Source of the DNA: Pseudonocardia kunmingensis
GTDB lineage: Bacteria; Actinomycetota; Actinomycetes; Mycobacteriales; Pseudonocardiaceae
Length of the DNA stretch: 64,000 nucleotides
NCBI RefSeq assembly: GCF_006716445.1
Contig: NZ_VFPA01000001.1
Span: forward strand, 3,100,001 to 3,164,000
Direction of reading: 5' to 3'
The translations under genes were made by a program, and so were the position numbers. The notes beneath the pieces were generated by a model. The model was not told the origin of the DNA. It saw nothing but the letters and a program-made list of their open reading frames with translations, and did not search any database. Each line of letters begins with the position of its first letter. Within the stretch, counting starts at the first letter, position 1. Of this stretch, positions 53,828-62,359 are shown in pieces.

Positions 53828-54216
53828 AGGGTTTGCTCGACACGAGCGTGTTCATCGCCGCGGAGAGCGGTCGGCCGCTCGACGAGTCGCGGATCCCGGA
53901 GGAGTCCGCGGTGTCGGTCGTCACCGTCGCCGAGTTGCAGGCCGGGGTGCTCGCCGCGTCCGACGTCGACGTCCGCGCCCGGCGCCTGCTCACCCTCGAC
54001 GCCCTCGGCGACATCGAGCTGATCGACGTGGACGAGTCCGCGGCGCGGACGTGGGCGCGAATGCGCGTGCACCTCGCGGAGAGCGGCCGGCGGGTGAGCG
54101 TCAACGATCTCTGGATCGCGGCGGTCGCCGCATCCCGGGGGCTGCCCGTCGTCACGCAGGACGAGGACTTCGCTCCGCTGGAGGGAGTCGCCGGCCTGGA
54201 GGTCATCCGGGTCTGA
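53824..54216 (+). CDS. vapC: PIN-domain (VapC-like) toxin ribonuclease
   Basis: 130 residues. PIN-domain acidic residues: Asp in 'GLLDTSVFIAAESGR', Glu in 'VVTVAELQAGVLA', Asp in 'RVSVNDLWIAAVAASRGLPV', Asp in 'VTQDEDFAPLEGV'. It would cleave tRNA or mRNA as the toxin of a Phd-VapC pair. Overlapping GTG start with the antitoxin gene ensures coupled synthesis. Complete and apparently functional. Confidence 0.92.
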   Translation: MKGLLDTSVFIAAESGRPLDESRIPEESAVSVVTVAELQAGVLAASDVDVRARRLLTLDALGDIELIDVDESAARTWARMRVHLAESGRRVSVNDLWIAAVAASRGLPVVTQDEDFAPLEGVAGLEVIRV

Positions 54217-54259
54217 GGAGTTGACTCTCGACCATGTCGAGGCACGAGGGTCGCTGACC

Positions 54260-55300
54260 GTGGAGAGCTTGCGGACGATCGGGCGGCTGGCCCGGGAGAG
54301 CGGGCTGTCGGTCAGCGCGCTGCGGTTCTACGACGGCGCCGGGGTGCTGGTCCCGGTGAGCGTCGACCCGGGCAGCGGATACCGCTACTACGCACCCGAC
54401 CAGGTCGTGGCCGCCCGCCTCGTCGCCTCGCTGCGGCGGGTGGGGATGCCGCTGACGCGGATCCGGGAGGTGCTGGAGCGCCGGCACGACCCGGCCGCCG
54501 TCGACGCCGTGCTCGACCGGCACCTGCACCGCCTGGAGCAGGGCCTGGCCGACGCCCGCCACGAGCTCTCCCGCGTCCGGTCCCTGATCACGCTGGAGGA
54601 ACCCGTGCCCCCGACCACCGTCACCGTCCGCGGCCCCGAGCTGGCCGACGCCCTGCGCGCCGTCCGGTTCGCCGTGGGTTCCGACCCCGGGTTCCCGGCG
54701 CTGACCGGCGTGCTGTTCGACGTGACGACCGGCGCCGTCACCCGGGTGGCCACCGACCGCTACCGGCTGGCGATCGCCGACGTCGACGTCCGCGACCTGG
54801 ACGGGCCCGCGGTGGCCGCGGTCGTCCCCGCGGCGTTCGCCGACCGCATCCCCACCACCGGGGAGGTCGCGATCACGATCGACGCCGGGGACGTCACCGT
54901 GCGCGCCGAGGGCCGGACGCTCGAGGGCGCCGTGATCCCGGAGGCGTTCCCGGACCACCGGCGGCTGCTGCCCGCGCACGACCGCCCGGTCCCGGTGGAC
55001 GCCGCGCTGCGGGCGGCGGTGGCGGGCGCGCCGACGCGCACCGTGCGCCGCGAGCAGGACGGCGCCGACTGCGCGGTCGCGGTCCTCGTCCCGACCGCCG
55101 GCGGGGTCGCGGTCAGCGGCGACGGCGACGGCGACGGGATCGGGGTGGACCGGGCGTTCCTGCTGGAGGCGTTCGACGCGGGCGGCGAGGGGCAGCTGAC
55201 GCTCTCGCTCGACGGCCCGGTCGCCCCGCTGGTGATCCGATCGCCGCGGTCGGTGTCACTGCTGATGCCGGTGCGACTCCCGGAAACGGGTTTCGCATGA
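54260..55300 (+). CDS. MerR-family regulator fused to a DNA-polymerase-III beta-clamp-like domain
   Basis: 346 residues from GTG 54260 (GAGGG about 8 nt upstream). Residues 1-70 are a MerR helix-turn-helix ('TIGRLARESGLSVSALRFYD', 'GVLVPVSVDPGSGYRYYAPD', 'LVASLRRVGMPLTRIREVLE'), then a coiled segment. From about residue 125 the sequence is like DnaN: 'VRGPELADALRAVRFAVG', 'GVLFDVTTGAVTRVATDRYR' (clamp LATDgyRLA motif), 'VIPEAFPDHRRLLP', ending 'RSVSLLMPVRLPETG' like the clamp's MPmrl tail. The clamp fold replaces the usual ligand domain. Role unknown; the hairpin starts at its stop codon. Confidence 0.85.
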   Translation: MESLRTIGRLARESGLSVSALRFYDGAGVLVPVSVDPGSGYRYYAPDQVVAARLVASLRRVGMPLTRIREVLERRHDPAAVDAVLDRHLHRLEQGLADARHELSRVRSLITLEEPVPPTTVTVRGPELADALRAVRFAVGSDPGFPALTGVLFDVTTGAVTRVATDRYRLAIADVDVRDLDGPAVAAVVPAAFADRIPTTGEVAITIDAGDVTVRAEGRTLEGAVIPEAFPDHRRLLPAHDRPVPVDAALRAAVAGAPTRTVRREQDGADCAVAVLVPTAGGVAVSGDGDGDGIGVDRAFLLEAFDAGGEGQLTLSLDGPVAPLVIRSPRSVSLLMPVRLPETGFA

Positions 55301-55347
55301 CGAACGGCACTTTCGTCGGTACCTAGCCGACGAAGGTGCCGTTCGTC
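55299..55347. terminator. GACGAACGGCAC inverted repeat, copy 2
   Basis: The 21-bp stem (one mismatch) begins within the stop codon: GACGAACGGCAC (55299-55310) and GTGCCGTTCGTC (55336-55347), extended inward by TTCGTCGG / CCGACGAA around the loop TACCTAG. It is a terminator for the MerR-clamp gene and the second copy of the element at 13162. Confidence 0.7.
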
Positions 55348-55418
55348 CGGGTGGGAGCCGGGGCAGCCGGGCGCCGTGCCGTGCGTCTCGTCGGCCCGTC
55401 CTCGGCCGCCCGCCTCCG

Positions 55419-55424
55419 TACCCT
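55419..55424 (+). promoter_or_regulatory. -10-like element of the HAD (Cof-type) gene
   Basis: TACCCT ends 6 nt before GTG 55431. Confidence 0.45.
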
Positions 55425-55430
55425 GGGTGC

Positions 55431-56234
55431 GTGCAGGCCCCTCACCTCGTGGCGACCGATGTCGACGGCACGCTGCTCGACCCGGACGACCGGGTCTCCC
55501 CGCGTGCCGCGGCCGTGATCGAGCGGCTCGTGGCGTCCGGCGTGGGGTTCGTGCTCGTCACCGGGCGCCCGCCGCGCTGGATCCCGCCGATCGTGGCGCA
55601 GGTGGGCGTCGCGCGGCTCGCGGTGTGCGCGAACGGCGGCGTGCTCTACGACGCCCTCGAGGACCGCGTGCTGTGGGCGCGCGTGCTGGAGCCGGACGCG
55701 CTCGCCCTGCTCGCCGCGGCCGCGGACGAGACGCTGCCCGGCTGCGGCCTCGCGGTCGAGCGGGTGGGCAGGGCGGAGGACGGCGCGCCGTTCGTGGCGG
55801 AGCCGGGGTACCGGCACGCCTGGGTCGACGGTGACGACGTGACGGTGGACCGGGCCGAGCTGCTGAGCCGGCCTGCCGTGAAGCTGCTGGTGCGTGAGCC
55901 GCGGCTGTCCAGCGATGCGATGGTCGCCGCGCTCACCCCGGTGATCGGTGACGCCGCGGACCTCACGTTCTCGCACCCGCGTGGGCTGGTCGAGATCTCC
56001 TCACCCGGCGTCACGAAGGCCACGGGCCTCGCCGAGGTGGCCCAGCGCCACGGGGTGGAGGCGGCCGACGTCATCGCCTTCGGGGACATGCCCAACGACC
56101 TGGAGATGCTGCGGTGGGTCGGGCACGGCGTGGCGATGGGCAACGCCCACCCGGCCCTGCTGGAGGTGGCCGACGAGGTCACCGCGGGCAACGGCGAGGA
56201 CGGGCTGGCCCTCGTCCTGGAGCGTTGGTTCTGA
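55431..56234 (+). CDS. HAD-family Cof-type phosphatase
   Basis: 267 residues. Motif I 'LVATDVDGTLLDPDDRVSPR' (Asp nucleophile about residue 10), motif II 'GFVLVTGRPPRW', motif III Lys in 'SSPGVTKATGLAEVAQRHGV', motif IV 'VIAFGDMPNDLEMLRWVGHG'. This is the Cof/IIB cap type, which dephosphorylates sugar phosphates and nucleotides. Substrate unknown. It is followed by the cell-wall phosphatase and UbiA genes but separated by 135 bp. Confidence 0.9.
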   Translation: MQAPHLVATDVDGTLLDPDDRVSPRAAAVIERLVASGVGFVLVTGRPPRWIPPIVAQVGVARLAVCANGGVLYDALEDRVLWARVLEPDALALLAAAADETLPGCGLAVERVGRAEDGAPFVAEPGYRHAWVDGDDVTVDRAELLSRPAVKLLVREPRLSSDAMVAALTPVIGDAADLTFSHPRGLVEISSPGVTKATGLAEVAQRHGVEAADVIAFGDMPNDLEMLRWVGHGVAMGNAHPALLEVADEVTAGNGEDGLALVLERWF

Positions 56235-56369
56235 TCCCCCGGTCGACACGGCGCCGACCACGCCCGGCTACTCCCAGTGACCGGGCGTAGCATCGAGCGA
56301 CAGCGCACGACCGTTCGCCGTGGGCGGGTGGTCGTGCGGGCTCCTGCCCGTCGTACTGGAGGCCTCCGC

Positions 56370-56942
56370 GTGGCCGAACTCCTCGACCGCCCCGCCACCC
56401 CGATCTTCGAGCCGGACGGCACCGTCGACGTGCCGCCCGCGGCCGCCGAGGTGCGGGTGCTGGCGGCGGTGCAGGGAGCGCTCGCGAGGCCACCGGTCGT
56501 CCGCGTGGCGCGCGGCATGTCGCTGTTCGGCGAGCACGCCGCCGGCTGGCTGGCGATGGGCGCGGTCGGCGCGCTGGTCGATCGCAGGCGCCGCCGCGAC
56601 TGGATCACCGCCACCGCCGCCGTGGCCCTCGCCCACGGGGCGTCGGTCGGCGTCAAGCGCGTGGTGCGCAGGTCGCGGCCGGACGACCCGCGGGTGCAGG
56701 TACTGGTCGGCACGCCGAGCCGGCTGAGCTTCCCGTCCGCGCACGCCACGTCCACCACCGCGGCCGCCGTGCTGTTCGGCGCCCTGCTGCGCAAGCCGCT
56801 CGTGGCCGCGCTGGTGCCGCCCATGGCGGTCTCGCGGATGGTGCTCGGCGTGCACTACCCCACCGACGTCCTCGCGGGCTCCGCGCTCGGCGCCGCCGTC
56901 GCGATCACCGCGCGCCGGGTCGCCCGGAAGGGAAACCGATGA
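56370..56942 (+). CDS. PAP2-family phosphatase, DPPR phosphatase-like (Rv3807c type)
   Basis: 190 residues from GTG 56370 (GGAGG 10 nt upstream). The three phosphatase motifs are present: K-x6-RP in '[13 protein letters not shown]', PSAH in '[12 protein letters not shown]', and SR-x5-H in '[20 protein letters not shown]'. Membrane helices flank them. The stop overlaps ubiA (ATGA), the same order as mycobacterial Rv3807c-Rv3806c, where the PAP2 enzyme removes the 5-phosphate from decaprenylphosphoryl-phosphoribose during arabinan precursor synthesis. Confidence 0.88.
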   Translation: MAELLDRPATPIFEPDGTVDVPPAAAEVRVLAAVQGALARPPVVRVARGMSLFGEHAAGWLAMGAVGALVDRRRRRDWITATAAVALAHGASVGVKRVVRRSRPDDPRVQVLVGTPSRLSFPSAHATSTTAAAVLFGALLRKPLVAALVPPMAVSRMVLGVHYPTDVLAGSALGAAVAITARRVARKGNR

Positions 56943-57859
56943 CCAGCACCGACGTCCCGACGGAGCACGCCGTGCCGCACCGCACGCCGGTGACCGTCGC
57001 CCGCGGCGTGCTCAAGACGATGCGCCCGCGGCAGTGGGTGAAGAACGTCCTCGTGCTGGCCGCGCCGTTCGCCGGCGGCGACCTGTTCCGCGAGGGCATC
57101 GCGGTGTCGCTCGCGGTGGCGTTCGTGGCGTTCTCGCTGGCCGCGTCGGGCATCTACCTCGTCAACGACGCCAACGACGTGGCCGCGGACCGTGCGCACC
57201 CCACCAAGCGCAACCGGCCGATCGCCGCCGGGATCGTCTCGCCGCGGCTGGCGATGGCCGTGGCGGTGGTGCTGCTCGCCGGGTCGCTCGCGCTGGGCCT
57301 GCTCGTGCGCATCGACCTGGTGATCGTCCTCGCCGTGTACATCGCGGTGCAGCTGGCCTACTGCTTCTGGCTCAAGCACCAGGCGGTGCTCGACATCTGC
57401 ATCGTCGCCTCCGGCTTCCTGCTCCGGGCGATCGCGGGCGGTGCGGCCACGGGCATCGTGCTCTCGCAGTGGTTCCTGCTGGTCGCCGGCTTCGGCTCGC
57501 TGTTCATGGTGGCGGGCAAGCGGTACGCGGAGATGATGCTCGCGGAGCGCACCGGCGCGAAGATCCGCAAGTCGCTGGAGAGCTACTCGGCGTCCTACCT
57601 GCGGTTCGTGTGGGCGCTGTCGGCCACCGTGCTGATCACCACGTACTCGCTGTGGGCCTTCGACATCGGCGTCGAGCGGCACAACACGGTGTGGTCGGTG
57701 ATCTCGATCGTCCCGTTCGTGATCGCCGTGCTGCGCTACTCGGTGGACGTCGACTCGGGCAACGGCGGCGAGCCCGAGGAGATCGCGCTCGGCGACCGCG
57801 TCCTGCAGGTGCTGGCGGTGCTCTGGGTGGGCACCCTGGTGCTCGCGGTCTACTCCTGA
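56939..57859 (+). CDS. ubiA: Decaprenyl-phosphate phosphoribosyltransferase (UbiA family)
   Basis: 306 residues with about eight membrane helices. The first aspartate motif is '[20 protein letters not shown]', followed by '[10 protein letters not shown]'; '[16 protein letters not shown]' at the N-terminus and '[20 protein letters not shown]' are specific to DPPR synthases (Rv3806c). It transfers phosphoribose from PRPP to decaprenyl phosphate, the first step to decaprenylphosphoryl arabinose for cell-wall arabinan. Its presence supports a mycolata-like or Pseudonocardiaceae cell wall. It is 2 bp from rmlA. Confidence 0.92.
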   Translation: MTSTDVPTEHAVPHRTPVTVARGVLKTMRPRQWVKNVLVLAAPFAGGDLFREGIAVSLAVAFVAFSLAASGIYLVNDANDVAADRAHPTKRNRPIAAGIVSPRLAMAVAVVLLAGSLALGLLVRIDLVIVLAVYIAVQLAYCFWLKHQAVLDICIVASGFLLRAIAGGAATGIVLSQWFLLVAGFGSLFMVAGKRYAEMMLAERTGAKIRKSLESYSASYLRFVWALSATVLITTYSLWAFDIGVERHNTVWSVISIVPFVIAVLRYSVDVDSGNGGEPEEIALGDRVLQVLAVLWVGTLVLAVYS

Positions 57860-57861
57860 GG

Positions 57862-58749
57862 ATGAAGGGCATCATCCTGGCCGGGGGCTCGGGCACCCGG
57901 CTGCACCCGATCACGCGCGCGGTGTCGAAGCAGCTGATGCCGGTCTACGACAAGCCGATGATCTACTACCCGCTGTCGGTGCTGATGCTGGCCGGGATCC
58001 GGGACGTCCTGGTGATCTCCACACCGCAGGACCTCCCCGCGTTCCGCAGGCTCCTCGACGACGGCGCCGAGATCGGGATGCGCATCTCCTACGCCGAGCA
58101 GGCGGCGCCGAACGGGCTGGCGGAGGCGTTCGTGATCGGGGCCGAGCACGTCGGCTCCGACCCGGCCGCGCTGGTGCTCGGCGACAACATCTTCCACGGG
58201 CAGGGCTTCTCCGGGCTGCTGCAGCGGGCGATCGCCGACGTCACGGCGGGCGAGACGGGCTGCATCCTGTTCGGCTACCCGGTGCGTGACCCGCAGCGCT
58301 ACGGCGTGGCCGAGGCCGACGCCGACGGGCGGCTGCTGTCGATCGAGGAGAAGCCGGAGCACCCACGCTCGAACCGCGCGGTGACCGGGCTCTACTTCTA
58401 CGACAACGACGTTGTGGAGATCGCCGCCGGGCTCTCGCCGTCGGCGCGCGGCGAGCTGGAGATCACCGACGTCAACCGCGCCTACCTCGAGCGCGGCAGT
58501 GCCCGGCTGGTGGACCTGGGCCGGGGTTTCGCCTGGCTGGACACCGGCACCCACGAGTCGCTGCTGGAGGCGGGCGAGTACGTGCGGGTGCTGGAGAATC
58601 GCCAGGGTGTGCGGATCGCCTGCATCGAGGAGATCGCGATGCGGATGGGCTTCATCGACCCGGCGGCCTGCTACGCGCTGGGCGAGCGGCAGGCCAAGTC
58701 GGGCTACGGCGAGTACGTGATGGACGTGGCGAAGTCGTTCGCCGGCTGA
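57862..58749 (+). CDS. rmlA: Glucose-1-phosphate thymidylyltransferase
   Basis: 295 residues. The nucleotide-binding signature '[20 protein letters not shown]' and '[20 protein letters not shown]' is unmistakable; '[12 protein letters not shown]' and '[20 protein letters not shown]' follow. It forms dTDP-glucose from dTTP and glucose 1-phosphate and is usually inhibited by dTDP-rhamnose. It is the first gene of the rhamnose set and lies 10 bp before rmlB. Confidence 0.96.
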   Translation: MKGIILAGGSGTRLHPITRAVSKQLMPVYDKPMIYYPLSVLMLAGIRDVLVISTPQDLPAFRRLLDDGAEIGMRISYAEQAAPNGLAEAFVIGAEHVGSDPAALVLGDNIFHGQGFSGLLQRAIADVTAGETGCILFGYPVRDPQRYGVAEADADGRLLSIEEKPEHPRSNRAVTGLYFYDNDVVEIAAGLSPSARGELEITDVNRAYLERGSARLVDLGRGFAWLDTGTHESLLEAGEYVRVLENRQGVRIACIEEIAMRMGFIDPAACYALGERQAKSGYGEYVMDVAKSFAG

Positions 58750-58759
58750 GGAGGTTCGC

Positions 58760-59737
58760 GTGCAGGTCCTGGTGACGGGAGGAGCCGGTTTCATCGGCTC
58801 GCACTACGTGCGGTCGCTCCTGGGCGGCGCCTACCCGGCGTACGCCGACGCCGACGTCGTGGTGCTGGACCTGCTCACCTACGCGGGCACGCGCACCAAT
58901 CTCGCGCCCGTCGCCGACGACCCGCGGCTGCGGTTCGTCCAGGGCGACATCCGCGACGCCGACGCCGTCGCGCGGGTCATGTCCGGCACCGACGTCGTGG
59001 TGCACTTCGCCGCCGAGTCGCACGTGGACCGCTCGATCGCCGGGGCCGCCGACTTCGTCTCCACCAACGTCGTCGGCACGCAGGTGCTGCTGCAGGCGGC
59101 GTTGCAGAGCGGCGTCTCGCGGTTCGTGCACGTGTCCACCGACGAGGTGTACGGCTCGATCGACGAGGGTGCCTGGCCGGAGACGCACCCGCTGGAGCCC
59201 AACTCGCCCTACTCGGCGTCGAAGGCGGGCTCGGACCTGCTGGTGCGGTCCTTCCACCGCACGCACGGCCTGCCGGTCTGCATCACCCGCTGCTCGAACA
59301 ACTACGGGCCGCACCAGTTCCCGGAGAAGGTCATCCCGCTGTTCGTCACGAACCTGCTGGACGGGAAGAAGGTGCCGCTCTACGGCGACGGCCTGAACGT
59401 GCGCGACTGGCTGCACGTCGACGACCACTGCCGCGGCATCCAGCTGGTGGCCGAGAAGGGCCGCGACGGCGAGGTCTACAACATCGGCGGTGGCACCGAG
59501 TTCACCAACAAGGAGCTGACGCTGCGGCTGATCGAGGCCGTGGGCGCCGACGAGTCGATGATCGAGCCGGTGGCCGACCGCCTGGGCCACGACCGCCGCT
59601 ACAGCGTGGACTGGTCGAAGATCGCCGACGAGCTCGGCTACGCGCCGCGGGTGCCGTTCGCACAGGGGCTCGCCGCCACCGTGCGCTGGTACCGCGACCA
59701 CCGCTCGTGGTGGGAGCCCCTCAAGGGTGGGAGCTGA
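58760..59737 (+). CDS. rmlB: dTDP-glucose 4,6-dehydratase
   Basis: 325 residues, extended SDR. NAD motif 'VLVTGGAGFIGSHYVRSLLG'; 'STDEVYGSIDEGAWPE' carries the catalytic Thr/Asp-Glu; 'PYSASKAGSDLLVRSFHRTH' the YxxxK pair; 'RCSNNYGPHQFPEKVIPLFV' is diagnostic of RmlB. It converts dTDP-glucose to the 4-keto-6-deoxy sugar. GTG 58760 follows GGAGG-like GAGGAGG 6 nt upstream. Its 3' end overlaps that of convergent rmlD by 17 bp. Confidence 0.96.
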   Translation: MQVLVTGGAGFIGSHYVRSLLGGAYPAYADADVVVLDLLTYAGTRTNLAPVADDPRLRFVQGDIRDADAVARVMSGTDVVVHFAAESHVDRSIAGAADFVSTNVVGTQVLLQAALQSGVSRFVHVSTDEVYGSIDEGAWPETHPLEPNSPYSASKAGSDLLVRSFHRTHGLPVCITRCSNNYGPHQFPEKVIPLFVTNLLDGKKVPLYGDGLNVRDWLHVDDHCRGIQLVAEKGRDGEVYNIGGGTEFTNKELTLRLIEAVGADESMIEPVADRLGHDRRYSVDWSKIADELGYAPRVPFAQGLAATVRWYRDHRSWWEPLKGGS

Positions 59738-60563
59738 CGTACTCGGCGAGCCGTTCGCGCCAGTCCGGCAGCTCCACGCCCACCGCGGACGCGCGGGACA
59801 GGTCCAGCACGCTGTTGAGCGGGCGGGGCGCGGCCTGCGGCTTGCCGGCGAAGTACTCCGCCGTGGTCGTGTCGGTGACGCGCAGGTCGGAGCGGCCGGC
59901 CAGCGCGAACGTGGCGCGCGCGACCTCCGCCCACGACGCCGGCTCGCCGCCGCCCGTCACGTGGTAGGTGCCGTAGGGCGCCCCGTCCGCGACGAGGTGC
60001 ACGATCGCGGCCGCGAGGTCGGTGGCGAACGTGGGGCGCCCGACCTGGTCGGCCACCACCGTCGGCTCGACGCCCTTCGCGGCCAGGCCCAGCATCGTGC
60101 GCACGAAGTTGCGGCCTTCGCCGACCACCCAGGTCGGTCGCACCAGGTAGTACCGCTCGAGGGACTGCACGGCGAGGTCGCCCGCGGCCTTGGACGCGCC
60201 GTAGGCCGACAGCGGGGCCACCGGCGCGTCCTCCCGGTACGGCTGCGCCGCGCGGCCGTCGAACACGTACTCGGTGGACAGGTGCACGAGCGTGGCGCCG
60301 CCGCGCCGGCACAGCGCGGCGAGCGCGGCGGGACCGGCGGCGTTGGCGCGCCATGCCGCGGCGCGGCCCTCGTCGGTCTCGGCGGCGTCCACGTCGGTGA
60401 ACGCGCCCGCGTTCACGACCGTGTCGTATGCGGGCCAGTCGATGGCGGCGTTCGCCGCGTCGGCGATGTCGAGCTCAGCGTGCCCGAGCGCCGTGACGCC
60501 GGGCAGCGCCGCCACCAGCGCGCGCCCGACCTGCCCGCCGGCGCCGAGTACGAGCACGCGCAC
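59721..60563 (-). CDS. rmlD: dTDP-4-dehydrorhamnose reductase
   Basis: 280 residues. 'RVLVLGAGGQVGRALVAALP' NAD(P) motif, 'STEYVFDGRAAQPYREDAPV', 'YGASKAAGDLAVQSLERYYL' with YxxxK, 'VRPTWVVGEGRNFVRTML' are RmlD signatures. It reduces dTDP-4-keto-rhamnose, the last step to dTDP-L-rhamnose. GTG 60563 has GGAGG 7 nt upstream; GTG 60569 is an alternative. It follows rmlC by 2 bp in the minus-strand operon. Confidence 0.93.
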   Translation of the reverse strand: MRVLVLGAGGQVGRALVAALPGVTALGHAELDIADAANAAIDWPAYDTVVNAGAFTDVDAAETDEGRAAAWRANAAGPAALAALCRRGGATLVHLSTEYVFDGRAAQPYREDAPVAPLSAYGASKAAGDLAVQSLERYYLVRPTWVVGEGRNFVRTMLGLAAKGVEPTVVADQVGRPTFATDLAAAIVHLVADGAPYGTYHVTGGGEPASWAEVARATFALAGRSDLRVTDTTTAEYFAGKPQAAPRPLNSVLDLSRASAVGVELPDWRERLAEYVSSHP

Positions 60564-60565
60564 GG

Positions 60566-61117
60566 TCACACCTCCATGGGGGCGACGCTCGCCAGCGGCG
60601 GGTGCCCGCGGTCCTTGTCCGAGCGGATGGCCGCGTCCTCGCCGATCGGCCAGTCGATGCCCAGGCCGGGGTCGTAGGCCTGGATCAGCGTGTAGCGGGC
60701 GTCCGGGGACCAGTGCTCGTTCACCAGGTACGAGTAGACGACGTCCGGGGTGAGGGTCTGGTAGGAGTTGCCGCACCCGCGGGGCACGTACAGCGCGTTG
60801 CCCGGGTGCAGCTCGACCGTCTCCACCCGCCCGAACGTCTCCCCGGCCCGCAGGTCGACGATCGCGGCGAACGCCCGCCCGTGGGCCAGCGAGATGAACT
60901 TGTCCCACGGCTCGGCGTGGATGCCGCGGGTGACGCCCACCTCGGCGTTGAACGAGACGTTGCTCTGCACGATCTCGAACGGCGGGAAGCCCTGCGCCTC
61001 GAGCTTCGCGCGCTGGAAGCTCTCCTTGAACCAGCCGCGGCCGTCCTCGTGGACGACGAGGTCGACGTGCAGCAGCCCCGGGATGGAGGTCTGCCGCACC
61101 TGGAGCGTGTCGGTCAT
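60566..61117 (-). CDS. rmlC: dTDP-4-dehydrorhamnose 3,5-epimerase
   Basis: 183 residues, cupin fold. 'EDGRGWFKESFQRAKLEAQG', 'VSFNAEVGVTRGIHAEPWDK' (catalytic His in RGIH, usually RGLH), 'GNALYVPRGCGNSYQTLTPD', 'VVYSYLVNEHWSPDARYTLI' are all family features. It epimerises C3 and C5 of the 4-keto sugar. It overlaps the epimerase gene upstream by 4 bp. Confidence 0.94.
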   Translation of the reverse strand: MTDTLQVRQTSIPGLLHVDLVVHEDGRGWFKESFQRAKLEAQGFPPFEIVQSNVSFNAEVGVTRGIHAEPWDKFISLAHGRAFAAIVDLRAGETFGRVETVELHPGNALYVPRGCGNSYQTLTPDVVYSYLVNEHWSPDARYTLIQAYDPGLGIDWPIGEDAAIRSDKDRGHPPLASVAPMEV

Positions 61118-62073
61118 GCCGTCGTCTCCCGGGGGAGGGTGCGCACCCAGTCGAGGGTGGCGCGCAGCCCGGCGGTCAGGTCGGTGGGGGCGGGCAGCCC
61201 GAGCTCCGTGCGGGCGCGGGAGACGTCGAGGCAGCTGCGCAGCACCTCGCCGGCGCGCGCGGGCCGGAACTCGGGGGCGAACGCGGCGGGGTCCACCCCC
61301 GCCGCGGCCGCGACGGCCGCGGTGAGGGCGAGCACGTCGACCTCGGTGCCGGTGCCGACGTTGTAGGCGTCGTGCGGCAGGTCGGCGGCCGCGGCGGCGG
61401 CCCGGTTCGCCGCGACGATGTCGCCCACGAACACGTAGTCGCGGGTCTGGCGGCCGTCCCCGAACACCGTGGGCCGGCCGCCCTCCAACACCTTGTCGCA
61501 GAAGATCGCGATCACGCCGGCGTCGCCGCGCGGGTCCTGGCGCGGGCCGTACACGTTGCCGTAGCGCAGCGTCACGACGTCGAGCCCCTGGCTGCGCCGG
61601 AACCAGCTGCCGTAGCGCTCCACGGTGTGCTTGCCCAGCCCGTAGGGCGACAGCGGGTCGGTGGCCACGGTCTCCGGGGTGGGCACGACGTCGGTCTCGC
61701 CGTAGATCGCTCCTCCGGTGGAGGTGTTCACCACGCGCCGCACCCCCGCCGCGAGCGCCGCGGAGAAGACGTTCACCGAGCCGAGCACGTTGATCGAGGT
61801 GTCGGTGCCCGGGTCGGCCATCGACCTGCGCACGTCGATCTGCGCGGCCAGGTGGAACAGCAGGTCGGGCGCGAAGCCCGTGACGGCGCGGTGCACGCCC
61901 GCCGCGTCCCGGACGTCGACCTGCGCGAGCTCCGCCGACGGGGAGCCGGCGAGGTTGGCGGTCGAGCCGTGGCTGAGGTCGTCCAGGACGAGGACGTCGG
62001 CGCCGTCGGCGACCAGGGAGTCCACGAGGTGGGACCCGATGAAGCCGGCTCCACCGGTCACGACCGCACGCAC
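61114..62073 (-). CDS. NAD-dependent sugar epimerase/dehydratase (GalE-like)
   Basis: 319 residues, extended SDR. 'VVTGGAGFIGSHLVDSLVAD', 'VLDDLSHGSTANLAGSP', 'STGGAIYGETDVVPTPETVA', 'SPYGLGKHTVERYGSWFRRS' (YxxxK), 'VTLRYGNVYGPRQDPRGDAG'. It is probably a UDP-glucose 4-epimerase or a related nucleotide-sugar epimerase; the exact sugar cannot be told. It heads the operon with rmlC and rmlD. GTG 62073 is 7 nt from TACCAT on the coding strand. Confidence 0.9.
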   Translation of the reverse strand: MRAVVTGGAGFIGSHLVDSLVADGADVLVLDDLSHGSTANLAGSPSAELAQVDVRDAAGVHRAVTGFAPDLLFHLAAQIDVRRSMADPGTDTSINVLGSVNVFSAALAAGVRRVVNTSTGGAIYGETDVVPTPETVATDPLSPYGLGKHTVERYGSWFRRSQGLDVVTLRYGNVYGPRQDPRGDAGVIAIFCDKVLEGGRPTVFGDGRQTRDYVFVGDIVAANRAAAAAADLPHDAYNVGTGTEVDVLALTAAVAAAAGVDPAAFAPEFRPARAGEVLRSCLDVSRARTELGLPAPTDLTAGLRATLDWVRTLPRETTA

Positions 62074-62080
62074 GGCGGGG

Positions 62081-62086
62081 ATGGTA
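62081..62086 (-). promoter_or_regulatory. -10-like element of the epimerase-rmlC-rmlD operon
   Basis: On the minus strand TACCAT ends 7 nt before the GTG start at 62073. Confidence 0.45.
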
Positions 62087-62224
62087 GCTGCCGGGTCGGC
62101 GGCGACCGGCGCGCGGTGACGCGTGTCCGGACTACGCCCGGCCGCTCAGGTAGCGGTCCAGGGCCTCGCGCGCGATCGTCGGACGCCGGCCGCCCCTCGG
62201 CGCGGGCGAGCCCTGCATCGCTTC

Positions 62225-62296
62225 CCTCGCACACCGATCGTGGTGCCCGCACACCGACTGCAGTCGGTGTGTCAGCGCAGGAATCGGTGTGCGAGC
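62225..62296. repeat. 72-bp CTGCAG-centred palindrome, copy C
   Basis: Centred at 62260/62261, with CTCGCACACCGAT at the left edge, GCACACCGACTGCAGTCGGTGT in the core (positions 62249-62270) and ATCGGTGTGCGAG at the right edge. It lies between the divergent epimerase and methyltransferase genes. Confidence 0.8.
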
Positions 62297-62347
62297 CCGC
62301 GGTCGGCCGCGGTGGGGGTGGTTTCGCCCGCGGCGTCCCTCGCCCGT

Positions 62348-62353
62348 CACACT
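62348..62353 (+). promoter_or_regulatory. -10-like element of the methyltransferase gene
   Basis: CACACT ends 6 nt before GTG 62360, a weak match at the recurrent spacing. Confidence 0.3.
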
Positions 62354-62359
62354 GCCTGT

